Source: Bacteroidales bacterium (GTDB lineage Bacteria; Bacteroidota; Bacteroidia; Bacteroidales; UBA932). From it: 64,000 nt of DNA. This document shows positions 48,290-56,572 of the stretch, piece after piece; position 1 is the stretch's first letter, and each line of letters starts with the position of its first letter. Both the position numbers and the translations under genes were made by a program. Under the pieces are notes generated by a model. It was not told where the DNA came from. It was given only the letters and a program-made list of their open reading frames with translations, and did not search any database. Location of the stretch: NCBI GenBank assembly GCA_016287075.1, contig JAEEVC010000014.1, positions 1 through 64,000 of the forward strand. The letters run 5' to 3'.

Positions 48290-51241
48290 ATGAAAAAGAA
48301 TTTGAAACTTTTCGGGCTCATCGCCCTTTTTGCCATCGCTTTCTCCTGTTCCAAGGAGGCAAACCAGGACGTGGCAACCCCCGAAGGAAACGATCCAGAG
48401 GAGCAGACTGTTCCCGTCACCGAAGAACCGGCGGCAGACGGAAATCTTCTTACAAGTTTCAGCGTTACCTTTGAGAACGACGCTGAAGGAGCCCCGACCA
48501 AGGTTTCCGTGGATCTGGGAACCGGAGTGACCGATATCGAGTCGGATGACGAAGTTCTCGTTGTCAGCAGCAGCGAATCTGCTGTCTATAAGTATAACGG
48601 AGAAGTGTTCGTGCCCAAGACGGCTGGCAGCGAAGTCACGATTTCCGATGCGGGCGTGAGTGTCTATTATCCGGCTGGCGAATTCGAATTGACGGGTAAT
48701 CAAGTACTGTTCACCATGCCTGCTGCGATTTTGGCCGCTGATTACGGCACAATCAATCCCATGGCCGGCCAGATTACCGAATCTGAGGGAGCTTACACGG
48801 TTCAGCTTTGCAACATGGTCTCTGTGCTGAAAGTGAATGTAACTGCAGCCTCTGAAATTCAGTCGGTTACACTGAACTATGGCTCTGTGAATGACGCGGC
48901 TTTGAACTACGGAACCGGCTCCAAGTGGTCCGTTGATGCGGCGAACAAGACACTGATGTTTGTTGAGGGATCCGCAACTGAAACGGCTGTTTCCGTTTCC
49001 GAGACCTCGGCTGAAGTGGCATTCATCCTCCCCGCCGTTGAACTCGGGAAACTGACCGTTACGGCCAATCAGACCACAGGACAATCCATTTCTATATCCA
49101 GAGCTGGTTTTACGCCGACAAAGAATACCATCTCCACGATGTCTTTCAATGCCCTCTTCTCGGGTGGTAAAGGCACAGAAAAATCGCCTTACAAGATTGC
49201 CACTGCCCAGGACTTCAAAGACATCTCAGTTCACGCAGCCAACGGCTTTGCCGGACTGGAGGCCAGCTATTTCCTCGGAGCCTATTACATCCAGACTGCA
49301 GTTATTGATTTCAATGGTGAAGACCTCAGCGGCTACATGATTGCCTCGGCTTCCGCTCCTTTCACCGGCACTTATGATGGTGACAGCAAGACCCTGAGCA
49401 ACTTCAGCATTGAAGGCTCTCCCAGCGGCAACGAGGGCGTAGCTCTTTTCAAGGCCATCAATGGCGCTACGCTTCAGAACATCTCCATCTCTGGTGCTAA
49501 CGTCACTGGTGGCAAGTTTACCGCGGGCCTGGTTGGCTACGCAAATGGTGCAAGCCTTACAATCACCGGATGCTCCATTTCCTCTTCCACCATTTCAGCC
49601 AGTGGTGACTACGGAGCTGCCGGTCTTATCGGCGGTCTGTATGCCGGCACGGTTTCAAGTTGCTCCGGTACTGACCTTACCATTGGTGCAACCAATACAT
49701 CGGGCAACAAGAGGTATTATGGCGGACTTATCAGCTATGCTCGCGGTACAACCACCGTATACGGTTGTTCGCTCAATGGAACCACTACCGTAAACGGCAC
49801 TCCTGCCTATTTCGGCGGTATTGCCGGCCAGACCAACGAAGATGAGACCACCATTACCGGCTGCGAAAACCACTCCGACATTTCCGGCGCAGGCAACTTT
49901 GCCGGTGGCATTGTCGGCATTAAGACCAAGGGCTCGATTGAAGGTTGTACCAATGACGGCAGCGTCGGCGGCGCTCAGTATGTGGGCGGCATTGCAGGGA
50001 GAAATGAGGCCGGAAATATCCTTGGCTGCACCAACGAAGGTGATATCGTATCGACTGGTATTGCCGGTGGTATTGCGGGGCAGGTCACAGGCGGTACCAT
50101 TAAGGACTGCACCAATGAAAGCAGCGCCACCTTCTCTGTCAGCGGTGCTACAGTAGGCGGAATCGCTGGCACCCTCACCGGTGGTACCATTACCGCTTCC
50201 GATGGCAGATATACGGAGAACAAGGCCGATATCGATCTCGGTGTTGTTGAAGGAAAGAATAACGTCGGTGGCATTGTTGGTCAGCTTGAAGGCGCTATCA
50301 CCAATGTCAAGAATTCGGGTGCAATCACCGGTTATTACAATATCGGCGGCATCGGCGGCACTATTACTACAAACGCTTCTGTAGAGAATGCCCTTTCTTC
50401 GGGAAATGTCTCCGGCTATCAGAATGTCGGCGGCATTTCAGGAAAGCATGGTCATAATGCAAATGCTGCGATAACCAAAAAGATCACTCTCAAAAACTGT
50501 CATGTGGATGGCGCAGACATCACGGCAAGCGCCGATGACGGACGTGCCGGCGGTATTGCAGGTCTTGTTTTTGCTGGTTCCTGGATCGAAGGCTGCACCG
50601 CATTCCGCGGGTCGGTTTCCGGTCATCAGGATGTGGGAGGTGCCATCGGTCACCTGCAGTATGCCAGCAGCAGCACCGACAAGAGCAACCGTATATATGT
50701 CGGAGCCAATCTGGTCTCTATGGACGTTTCCGGTCTTACTCCTATTAACAATACTTCCAGGATCGGCGGATTCTTTGGCTGGTTCCAGAATAACAAGGAT
50801 GCCTATACCTTCGCTTATCAGAACGGTGTTGTCGGTGGCAGCATTATTGCTGAGGGGTGCCAGTATGTGGGTTCCTTCGTCGGCTATGCAAGCGTTTCCA
50901 GCAATAAGGGCCGTATCTGGGATTCTTACTCCCTCATTGAAGACTCCAATTTCCATGTGACTACCACAAATGCCAATATCGGTGGCTTCGCCGGAGGGTA
51001 TGGTAATGCGAATGTCAATTCCGTCCGTAACGCTCATGTGAACTCGCAGAACACTTCAGCTGCTACCAGCGGTATTACCAAAACTACGGTTGCAGACATC
51101 CGCACCGTCAATTTGGGTACTTCGGAAACTCCGTCCTGCAATGTCGATGGCTCGGCTTACACAACCACTACCTGGTCCAACCCTAGCGATGTGAATTATC
51201 CCGTTCCGACAATCCTTGTTACGTACGGACACTACAAATAG
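48290..51241 (+). CDS. Surface lipoprotein: fimbrillin-like module with long GLUG beta-helix
   Basis: 983 aa. Lipobox IAFSCSKE (Cys ~20). Residues ~40-285 resemble the fimbrillin-like module of the two upstream proteins (GVTDIESDDEVLVVSSSESAVYKYNG; YYPAGEF), while ~290-960 are GLUG-type repeats with the core G-G-I-A/V-G (YVGGIAGRNEAGNI; GIAGGIAGQVTGG; NVGGIVGQLEGAI). This builds a long right-handed beta-helix adhesin or stalk. No catalytic domain was recognised. The coding sequence is AT-richer than the genes on both sides, a sign of separate origin or recombination. A GC-stem hairpin (51267-51287) without a T run follows. Confidence 0.88.
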   Translation: MKKNLKLFGLIALFAIAFSCSKEANQDVATPEGNDPEEQTVPVTEEPAADGNLLTSFSVTFENDAEGAPTKVSVDLGTGVTDIESDDEVLVVSSSESAVYKYNGEVFVPKTAGSEVTISDAGVSVYYPAGEFELTGNQVLFTMPAAILAADYGTINPMAGQITESEGAYTVQLCNMVSVLKVNVTAASEIQSVTLNYGSVNDAALNYGTGSKWSVDAANKTLMFVEGSATETAVSVSETSAEVAFILPAVELGKLTVTANQTTGQSISISRAGFTPTKNTISTMSFNALFSGGKGTEKSPYKIATAQDFKDISVHAANGFAGLEASYFLGAYYIQTAVIDFNGEDLSGYMIASASAPFTGTYDGDSKTLSNFSIEGSPSGNEGVALFKAINGATLQNISISGANVTGGKFTAGLVGYANGASLTITGCSISSSTISASGDYGAAGLIGGLYAGTVSSCSGTDLTIGATNTSGNKRYYGGLISYARGTTTVYGCSLNGTTTVNGTPAYFGGIAGQTNEDETTITGCENHSDISGAGNFAGGIVGIKTKGSIEGCTNDGSVGGAQYVGGIAGRNEAGNILGCTNEGDIVSTGIAGGIAGQVTGGTIKDCTNESSATFSVSGATVGGIAGTLTGGTITASDGRYTENKADIDLGVVEGKNNVGGIVGQLEGAITNVKNSGAITGYYNIGGIGGTITTNASVENALSSGNVSGYQNVGGISGKHGHNANAAITKKITLKNCHVDGADITASADDGRAGGIAGLVFAGSWIEGCTAFRGSVSGHQDVGGAIGHLQYASSSTDKSNRIYVGANLVSMDVSGLTPINNTSRIGGFFGWFQNNKDAYTFAYQNGVVGGSIIAEGCQYVGSFVGYASVSSNKGRIWDSYSLIEDSNFHVTTTNANIGGFAGGYGNANVNSVRNAHVNSQNTSAATSGITKTTVADIRTVNLGTSETPSCNVDGSAYTTTTWSNPSDVNYPVPTILVTYGHYK

Positions 51242-51266
51242 TCGAAGTCCATCTCATTCCTCCCAG

Positions 51267-51287
51267 AGCCGCCCATCCCGGGCGGCT
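51267..51287 (+). terminator. Hairpin after the beta-helix lipoprotein gene
   Basis: AGCCGCCC and GGGCGGCT form a perfect 8-bp stem with loop ATCCC. It lacks a T run, so terminator activity is uncertain. Confidence 0.45.
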
Positions 51288-51328
51288 GCAGTTTCGGTGG
51301 GGGTGGGTGTGGGCATTCGGAAAAATAT

Positions 51329-51359
51329 TTTGCATTTTCCGGAAAGCTTCGTATCTTTG
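51329..51359 (+). promoter_or_regulatory. Consensus promoter of tRNA-Cys
   Basis: TTTG (51329-51332), exactly 19-nt spacer, TATCTTTG (51352-51359). This is a full match to the Bacteroidetes primary-sigma consensus, ending 9 nt before the tRNA 5' end. Confidence 0.9.
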
Positions 51360-51368
51360 CATTCCAAT

Positions 51369-51439
51369 GGTGCTATGGCCGAGCGGTTAGGCACAGGTCT
51401 GCAAAACCTGCTACAGCGGTTCGATTCCGCTTGGCACCT
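51369..51439 (+). tRNA. tRNA-Cys (GCA)
   Basis: A complete cloverleaf: acceptor GGTGCTA/TGGCACC (one U-G pair), D arm GCC-GAGCGGTTA-GGC, anticodon arm CAGGT-CTGCAAA-ACCTG with anticodon GCA, variable loop CTAC, and T arm AGCGG-TTCGATT-CCGCT. The discriminator base is U, as expected for cysteine. CCA is not encoded. Confidence 0.95.
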
Positions 51440-51442
51440 CCA

Positions 51443-51483
51443 AAATCCCCTACAGCCCTTCCTGTGGGGGATTGTCCGATTTT
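51443..51483 (+). terminator. Terminator after tRNA-Cys
   Basis: AATCCCCTACAG and CTGTGGGGGATT pair with one wobble, and GTCCGATTTT follows. It lies just ahead of the next ATG, so some read-through is possible. Confidence 0.6.
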
Positions 51484-51915
51484 ATGATGGAGAACAAACG
51501 CGATCTTGGTTTTTACGGCATCCTTGCCGCCGCCCTGCTGGCTGTCGCCGGCGCGGGCTGGTTCTTCTTTTCAAAGGCCCGTGGAGGCGCTGCCCCGGCT
51601 CCGGCGGAGGCCCCGGCGGAGACCGTCCGGGACATGACCTGGTTGTCCGAGCTGGAGGGCAATTACGCCGTTCGGGAGATTTCGGCCGGCGATACGACCT
51701 ATTCGTCCGCCTCCCTGCGCAAGCTTCCCGAAGGGGCGTATGAACTCGTCAAGATAACCGTTTATGGCCCCGTCCATTACCCCGTCCAGGTTTTCGGGGA
51801 CGGATCGCTCCTTTCGGAGGATCTCGGCGCGGGATTTGCAGGATATGATCCGGCGCTGGGCGTATATACCCTCCGCTTTGAAAAGGATAAAACCGTATGC
51901 GAACTCACAAGATAG
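51484..51915 (+). CDS. Hypothetical single-pass membrane protein
   Basis: 143 aa. A short charged N terminus (MENKRDLGFYG), one transmembrane helix (ILAAALLAVAGAGWFFF), an Ala/Pro/Glu linker, and a ~90-residue beta-rich extracytoplasmic domain. I do not recognise the family. The start is ATG 51484 or 51487; the track's 51472 is a TTG inside the tRNA terminator stem. The 3' end overlaps the coiled-coil lipoprotein gene by 19 nt, so the two are co-expressed and may form an envelope complex. Confidence 0.7.
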   Translation: MMENKRDLGFYGILAAALLAVAGAGWFFFSKARGGAAPAPAEAPAETVRDMTWLSELEGNYAVREISAGDTTYSSASLRKLPEGAYELVKITVYGPVHYPVQVFGDGSLLSEDLGAGFAGYDPALGVYTLRFEKDKTVCELTR

Positions 51916-52685
51916 CGCTGGCTGCGCTTTCGGCCGCCCTGCTTTCCTGCGGCCCCCAGCAGGGATATGTCTCCCGGGAGGAATATGACGCCCTCCGCAA
52001 TGATTACAAGGAACTTCAGGCCAGTTCTGCCGCCACCCGCGACCAGTATGTCGAACAGGCGCTGGCGATGGACGGCATCTTCCAGGAACTCGCGCAGGTG
52101 TCCGGCAGCACGGTCGTGCTCCGGAGCGACGTCGAGCACGGAACAGCCCGGATCACCCAGGCCGAGCAGATCGAAAAGAGCATTGACGACATCAAATCGA
52201 AGCTGAACCAGCTGGAATCGATGACCCGGGACAACGCCTCCCTGCGCAAGATGGTTGCGAGCCTCAAGCAGGTGGTCGCCGAGAAAGAGCAGGAAATCGA
52301 TGCGTTGAAGGCGGAAATCCAGGCAAAGGACCGGACCATCCGGGAGCAGAACAAGACCATCACCGAACAGAGCGGCACCATCTCGGAGCAGAGCGGGACC
52401 ATCTCCAGCCAGAAGGCCACCATCGAGGGCCAGCAGGAGCGGCTCCGCCTGGCGGTCCAGGAGCAGGCCCAGATGCTGTTCCAGGCCGGCGTCGATTTCG
52501 AGGAACTCGGCGACCAGTCGCCGACCGTGTCCCGCCGCCGCGACAAGGCCAAGGTCAAGAGCCTGACCCGGGAGATGTACGAGAAATCCATCCTCTACTA
52601 TTCCAAGGCGCAGGAGACCGGCTATCCCGAAGCCGGCTACCGCATCAACGCCGTCCAGCAGAAGATGGCCTCCCTGGGGGAATAA
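51897..52685 (+). CDS. Coiled-coil lipoprotein
   Basis: 262 aa. Lipobox ALLSCGPQ (Cys ~18). Residues ~30-200 form a nearly continuous coiled coil, including a hydrophilic tandem ITEQSGT-ISEQSGT-ISSQKAT (~150-172) that imposes a strict 7-residue period. The C-terminal ~50 residues (YEKSILYYSKAQETGYPEAGYRINAVQQKM) look TPR-like. It overlaps the upstream membrane-protein gene by 19 nt. A periplasmic spacer or scaffold role fits; no family name can be given. Confidence 0.75.
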   Translation: MRTHKIALAALSAALLSCGPQQGYVSREEYDALRNDYKELQASSAATRDQYVEQALAMDGIFQELAQVSGSTVVLRSDVEHGTARITQAEQIEKSIDDIKSKLNQLESMTRDNASLRKMVASLKQVVAEKEQEIDALKAEIQAKDRTIREQNKTITEQSGTISEQSGTISSQKATIEGQQERLRLAVQEQAQMLFQAGVDFEELGDQSPTVSRRRDKAKVKSLTREMYEKSILYYSKAQETGYPEAGYRINAVQQKMASLGE

Positions 52686-52708
52686 GCTGCCAATCAATCC
52701 GTTGAAAT

Positions 52709-53890
52709 ATGATCAAAACGATTTCCGAAAGCGTGCGATACATCGGGGTCGACGACCTCGGCCTTGACCTGTTTGAAAGCCAGTACGTCGTCCCGGAAGG
52801 GATGGCGTACAATTCGTATGTCATCCTGGATGAGAAGGTTGCCGTAATGGACACGGTCGATGCCCGCTGCGGGGCGGCCTGGATGGCCAACCTCGCGGAG
52901 GCGCTCGGCGGCCGCCGGCCCGACTATCTTGTCGTCCAGCACATGGAGCCGGACCATTCCGGCCTCATTGCGGAGGCGATGGCCAGGTATCCCGGCCTGA
53001 CCCTTGTCGCATCGGCGAAAGCCCTCCAGATGCTCTCCGCGTTCACCGGACAGGATTATGCCGGCCGGACCCTGGCCGTCCAGGAAGGGGAGACCCTCCC
53101 GCTCGGGACGCATACCCTGCGGTTCCTGATGGCGCCGATGGTGCACTGGCCGGAAGTCATGGTCACTTTCGAGGAGCGGGAGAAGATCCTTTTCGCCGCC
53201 GACGCGTTCGGCAAGTTCGGCGCGCTGTCCAAGTGCGGCTGGTTCGGCGAGGAAGACGGCGACTGGGCCTGCGAGGCGCGCCGTTACTATTTCAATATTT
53301 GCGGCAAGTACGGCCAGCCCGTGCAGGCGCTCCTCAAGAAGGTCGTTCCGCTTGCACCGGCGGTCATTGCGCCGCTTCATGGCCCGATCCTGCGGGAAAA
53401 CCTCGGCTATTATCTCGACCTCTACCAGACATGGAGTACCTATGGTGTTGAGACTGAGGGCGTTTTCGTCGCCTATGCCTCCATCCACGGCGGTACGGCC
53501 GAAGCGGCGGAAAAGTTGGCGGAGATCCTGACGGCGAAGGGTTGCCCGAAGGTCGCGATGGCGGACCTGACCCGCGATGACCAGGCGGAGGCTGTGGAAG
53601 ACGCCTTCCGCTATGGAAAAATGGCGGTCCTGGCCGCATCCTATGACGGCGGCCTTTTTTCGCCCGCCTACAATTTCCTCCACACCCTGCAGATGAAGGC
53701 CTACCAGCAGCGTCGCGTCGCCCTTGTGGAGAACGGCTCCTGGGCTCCCTCTGCCGGGCGTGTGATGAAGGAACTGTTCGCTGCGATGAAGGCGGTGGAG
53801 GTGGTCGGGCCGCTTGTGACCATCCGCAGCCGGATGAAGGCGGAGGACATCCCCGCGCTCGAAGCGCTCGCCGACGCGCTGCTCGCGTAG
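52709..53890 (+). CDS. Flavodiiron protein (FprA-type A flavoprotein)
   Basis: Reduces dioxygen or nitric oxide in anaerobes. 393 aa with an N-terminal metallo-beta-lactamase-like di-iron domain (QHMEPDHSG, ~77-83; MVHWPEVM; AADAFGKFG; PLHGPILR) and a C-terminal flavodoxin domain (VFVAYASIHGGTAEAAEKLAE, ~250 on). Cytosolic. Together with rubrerythrin elsewhere in the window it shows an anaerobic oxidative-defence repertoire. Confidence 0.95.
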   Translation: MIKTISESVRYIGVDDLGLDLFESQYVVPEGMAYNSYVILDEKVAVMDTVDARCGAAWMANLAEALGGRRPDYLVVQHMEPDHSGLIAEAMARYPGLTLVASAKALQMLSAFTGQDYAGRTLAVQEGETLPLGTHTLRFLMAPMVHWPEVMVTFEEREKILFAADAFGKFGALSKCGWFGEEDGDWACEARRYYFNICGKYGQPVQALLKKVVPLAPAVIAPLHGPILRENLGYYLDLYQTWSTYGVETEGVFVAYASIHGGTAEAAEKLAEILTAKGCPKVAMADLTRDDQAEAVEDAFRYGKMAVLAASYDGGLFSPAYNFLHTLQMKAYQQRRVALVENGSWAPSAGRVMKELFAAMKAVEVVGPLVTIRSRMKAEDIPALEALADALLA

Positions 53891-53906
53891 TTTTTTGCGG
53901 GTGTAC

Positions 53907-53941
53907 ATGCAAGATTCTCCCCGTTCATGGATTCAACAGGG
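53907..53941 (+). promoter_or_regulatory. Bipartite motif upstream of the serpin gene
   Basis: ATGCAAGATT (53907-53916), 17 nt, CAACAGGG (53934-53941). The same two blocks with exactly the same spacing occur at 63461-63495 before the TonB receptor gene. Possibly an alternative-sigma or activator site; inference only. Confidence 0.45.
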
Positions 53942-53968
53942 GAGTGAAACATAAAAACTGGAGGCCGT

Positions 53969-55273
53969 ATGAAAAAGATTACCATCGTTTTCGGCATGCT
54001 GGCGCTTACGCTCGCGTGCGAAAAAGCGCCGTCCGGTCCATCCGGCGACGTTACCTTCCCGGTTCCTGACGAGCCCATCGAAATCACCTCTCCTACGCCC
54101 GCGACTGTCCTGGCGAAAGTGGATCTTTCCGCGACGCAGCAGCGGTATGTCAAGTCCGGCAATGCGCTGGCATTCCGTTTGTTACAAGGTCTCTACGCGG
54201 CGGATCCGGCCAATATGGTCTGCTCTCCGCTCTCCTTGCAGTATGCGCTCGCCATGACGGCGAACGGCGCGGCGGGGGAGACCCTGAATGAGATCATCAC
54301 CACCCTTGGCTACGGTTCCGAGGGGATCGATGCGCTCAACGCCTACTGCAACCTGCTGATGAACCAGCTTCCCGCCGTGGACCCGGACGTTGTCCTCAAG
54401 GTGGTCGATGCCATGCTGGTCAAGGAGGATTATCCCGTCCAGGAGGCGTTCCGTCAGGTGCTTGCGTCGTCCTATTATGCGCCCGTGGAATACATGTCCT
54501 TCGCCGACCCGATGGCCGTTCTCTCCCGGATCAACGACTGGGCGAGCCGCAATACGAACGGCCTGATCAACCCGATCCTCCGGGAGATTTCCCCCGACGC
54601 GGTCGGCTTTATCATGAACGCCTTGTATTTCAAGGCGAAATGGGCGGACGAGACCCTGTTCAAGCCCAATATGACCCTTCCCAGGGACTTTACCCGCAAG
54701 GATGGGAATAAGGTGAAGGTCAATATGATGGCGGCGAGTGAATACCTGCCTTACGGCAAGTTTGACGGATTCCAGGCGGTCGGCATCCCGTATGCGAACG
54801 GGAAATACAGCATGTACGTCCTGCTGCCGGATGCGGGCGCGGATTTCGGGAAATGGGTAGCCGGGCTGGACAAGAAGGATTTCTCCACCATCCTCGGCGG
54901 GATGAAGAAGAACGTGAACGTCGAACTGCTCCTGCCGAAGTTCGACGTGTCCGGCGATTTCCTCCTGAACGATGTCCTGCAGGCGATGGGCATCCGGCTG
55001 GCATTTGACGCCGATTTCGCGGATTTCTCCCGGATGTTCGACAAGCCCGGCGAATCGTTCCGGATCAGCCGTGTCATCCAGAAGGCGAAACTCTCCCTTG
55101 CGGAGTGGGGGACCGAGGCGGCGGCCGTCACGGTCGTCGAGATGGAAAAGGCGACCTCCGTCGGCCCTGGCGGCGAGTCGGTGAAATTCTACGCCAATCA
55201 CCCGTTCGTATTCGTCCTAGCGGAGAACACATCGGGGGCGATTCTCTTCGAGGGCGTTTATCAGGGAGATTAA
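53969..55273 (+). CDS. Serpin-family protease inhibitor lipoprotein
   Basis: 434 aa. Lipobox LTLACEKA (Cys ~17) plus a Pro-rich linker, then a full serpin domain: NMVCSPLSLQYALAMTANGA, FIMNALYFKAKW, the reactive-loop hinge AEWGTEAAAVTVVEM (~377-391) and NHPFVFVLAENTSGAILFEG. The intact small-residue hinge predicts an inhibitory serpin. It probably protects the cell surface from host or competitor serine/cysteine proteases. The stop abuts the convergent kbl stop (TAA|CTA). Confidence 0.93.
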   Translation: MKKITIVFGMLALTLACEKAPSGPSGDVTFPVPDEPIEITSPTPATVLAKVDLSATQQRYVKSGNALAFRLLQGLYAADPANMVCSPLSLQYALAMTANGAAGETLNEIITTLGYGSEGIDALNAYCNLLMNQLPAVDPDVVLKVVDAMLVKEDYPVQEAFRQVLASSYYAPVEYMSFADPMAVLSRINDWASRNTNGLINPILREISPDAVGFIMNALYFKAKWADETLFKPNMTLPRDFTRKDGNKVKVNMMAASEYLPYGKFDGFQAVGIPYANGKYSMYVLLPDAGADFGKWVAGLDKKDFSTILGGMKKNVNVELLLPKFDVSGDFLLNDVLQAMGIRLAFDADFADFSRMFDKPGESFRISRVIQKAKLSLAEWGTEAAAVTVVEMEKATSVGPGGESVKFYANHPFVFVLAENTSGAILFEGVYQGD

Positions 55274-56461
55274 CTAAATCACTTTCAACGCCTTGCCGAC
55301 CTTGATGAAGGCGGCGACGGCGCGGTCCAGATGCTCGCGTCTGTGTCCGGCGGAAAGCTGGACGCGGATGCGGGCCTGGCCTTTGGGCACGACCGGATAG
55401 TAGAAGCCGGTGACGAAAATCCCTTCCTTGGCCATCTCGGCGGCGAATTCCTGCGAGAGCTTGGCGTCATAGAGCATGACGGCGCAGATGGCGGACTGGG
55501 TCGGTTTGATGTCGAAACCGGCGGCGAGCATCTTTTCGCGGAAGTACGTCACGTTTTCCTGCAGGCGGTCGTGGAGTTCGTTGCTCTCCGCGAGGATCCT
55601 GAAGGTCTCGATGCCGGCACCCACGACCATCGGGGGCAGGGAATTCGAGAAGAGATACGGGCGGGAACGCTGCCGGAGCATGTCGATGATCTCCTTCCGG
55701 CCGGTGGTGAAGCCGCCGACGGCGCCGCCGAAGGCCTTGCCGAGCGTGCCGGTGAAAATGTCGATACGGCCGTAACAGTCAAATTGTTCCGCCACGCCGT
55801 GGCCGGTCGGGCCGACGACGCCGGCGGAATGGCTCTCGTCCACCATGACGAGGGCGTCGTATTTCTCCGCAAGGTCGCAGATCCGGTCCATCGGGGCGAC
55901 ATTGCCGTCCATCGAGAAGACGCCGTCCGTCACGATGATGCGGAAACGGCAGGCCTGGGCCTCCTGGAGCCGGGCTTCCAGGTCGGCCATGTCGGCGTTG
56001 GCATAGCGGAAACGCTGGGCCTTGCAAAGGCGTACGCCGTCGATGATCGAGGCGTGGTTGAGCGCGTCGGAGATGATGGCGTCCTCTGCCGTCAGAAGCG
56101 GCTCGAACACACCGCCGTTCGCGTCGAAGCAGGCAGCGTACAGGATGGTGTCTTCGGTGCGGAAATAGTCGGAAACGGCTTTTTCAAGCTGTTTGTGGAG
56201 ATCCTGCGTCCCGCAGATGAAGCGGACGGAGGACATGCCGTAGCCGCGCGCCTGCATCGCCTTCTCCGCCGCGGCGATGAGCCGCGGGCTGTCGGCGAGG
56301 CCGAGGTAGTTGTTGGCGCAGAAGTTCAGGGCCTTGCTTCCGTCCTCGAGGGTGATTTCCGCGCCCTGGGCGGAGGCGATGTTGCGTTCTTTCTTGTAGA
56401 GGCCGGCTTCCTCGATGGCGGCGAGCTCTCCGGCGAGATGTTGCTTGAATGATCCGTACAT
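55274..56461 (-). CDS. kbl: Glycine C-acetyltransferase (2-amino-3-ketobutyrate CoA ligase)
   Basis: PLP enzyme converting 2-amino-3-oxobutyrate plus CoA to glycine and acetyl-CoA, the second step of threonine breakdown. 395 aa with SSVRFICGTQDLHKQLE, DALNHASIIDG, MVDESHSAG and the PLP Lys in TGTLGKAFGG. The start at ATG 56461 is used because the minus-strand -7 box TACATTTG (56493-56486) overlaps the ORF track start at 56488. Divergent from tdh. Confidence 0.95.
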   Translation of the reverse strand: MYGSFKQHLAGELAAIEEAGLYKKERNIASAQGAEITLEDGSKALNFCANNYLGLADSPRLIAAAEKAMQARGYGMSSVRFICGTQDLHKQLEKAVSDYFRTEDTILYAACFDANGGVFEPLLTAEDAIISDALNHASIIDGVRLCKAQRFRYANADMADLEARLQEAQACRFRIIVTDGVFSMDGNVAPMDRICDLAEKYDALVMVDESHSAGVVGPTGHGVAEQFDCYGRIDIFTGTLGKAFGGAVGGFTTGRKEIIDMLRQRSRPYLFSNSLPPMVVGAGIETFRILAESNELHDRLQENVTYFREKMLAAGFDIKPTQSAICAVMLYDAKLSQEFAAEMAKEGIFVTGFYYPVVPKGQARIRVQLSAGHRREHLDRAVAAFIKVGKALKVI

Positions 56462-56485
56462 GGTAGTGTCTGCTGTTTGACTTCC

Positions 56486-56545
56486 CAAATGTACCGTTTT
56501 TTCCGGGGAAATACTATTATTATTGCCCGAATTCTTCTAAATTTG
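56486..56545. promoter_or_regulatory. Divergent -7 elements for kbl and tdh
   Basis: TACATTTG on minus (56493-56486) for kbl; TAAATTTG on plus (56538-56545) for tdh. Both place the start codons about 20 nt downstream of transcription start. Confidence 0.65.
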
Positions 56546-56572
56546 TATGCGTTTGAAAGATTCCGCGGAAAA

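Noticed and set aside
51369-51439. tRNA read as a Leu or Ser type because of GCCGAGCGG in the D arm
   Set aside because: The anticodon loop CTGCAAA gives GCA, the variable loop has only 4 nt and the discriminator is U, all fitting Cys.
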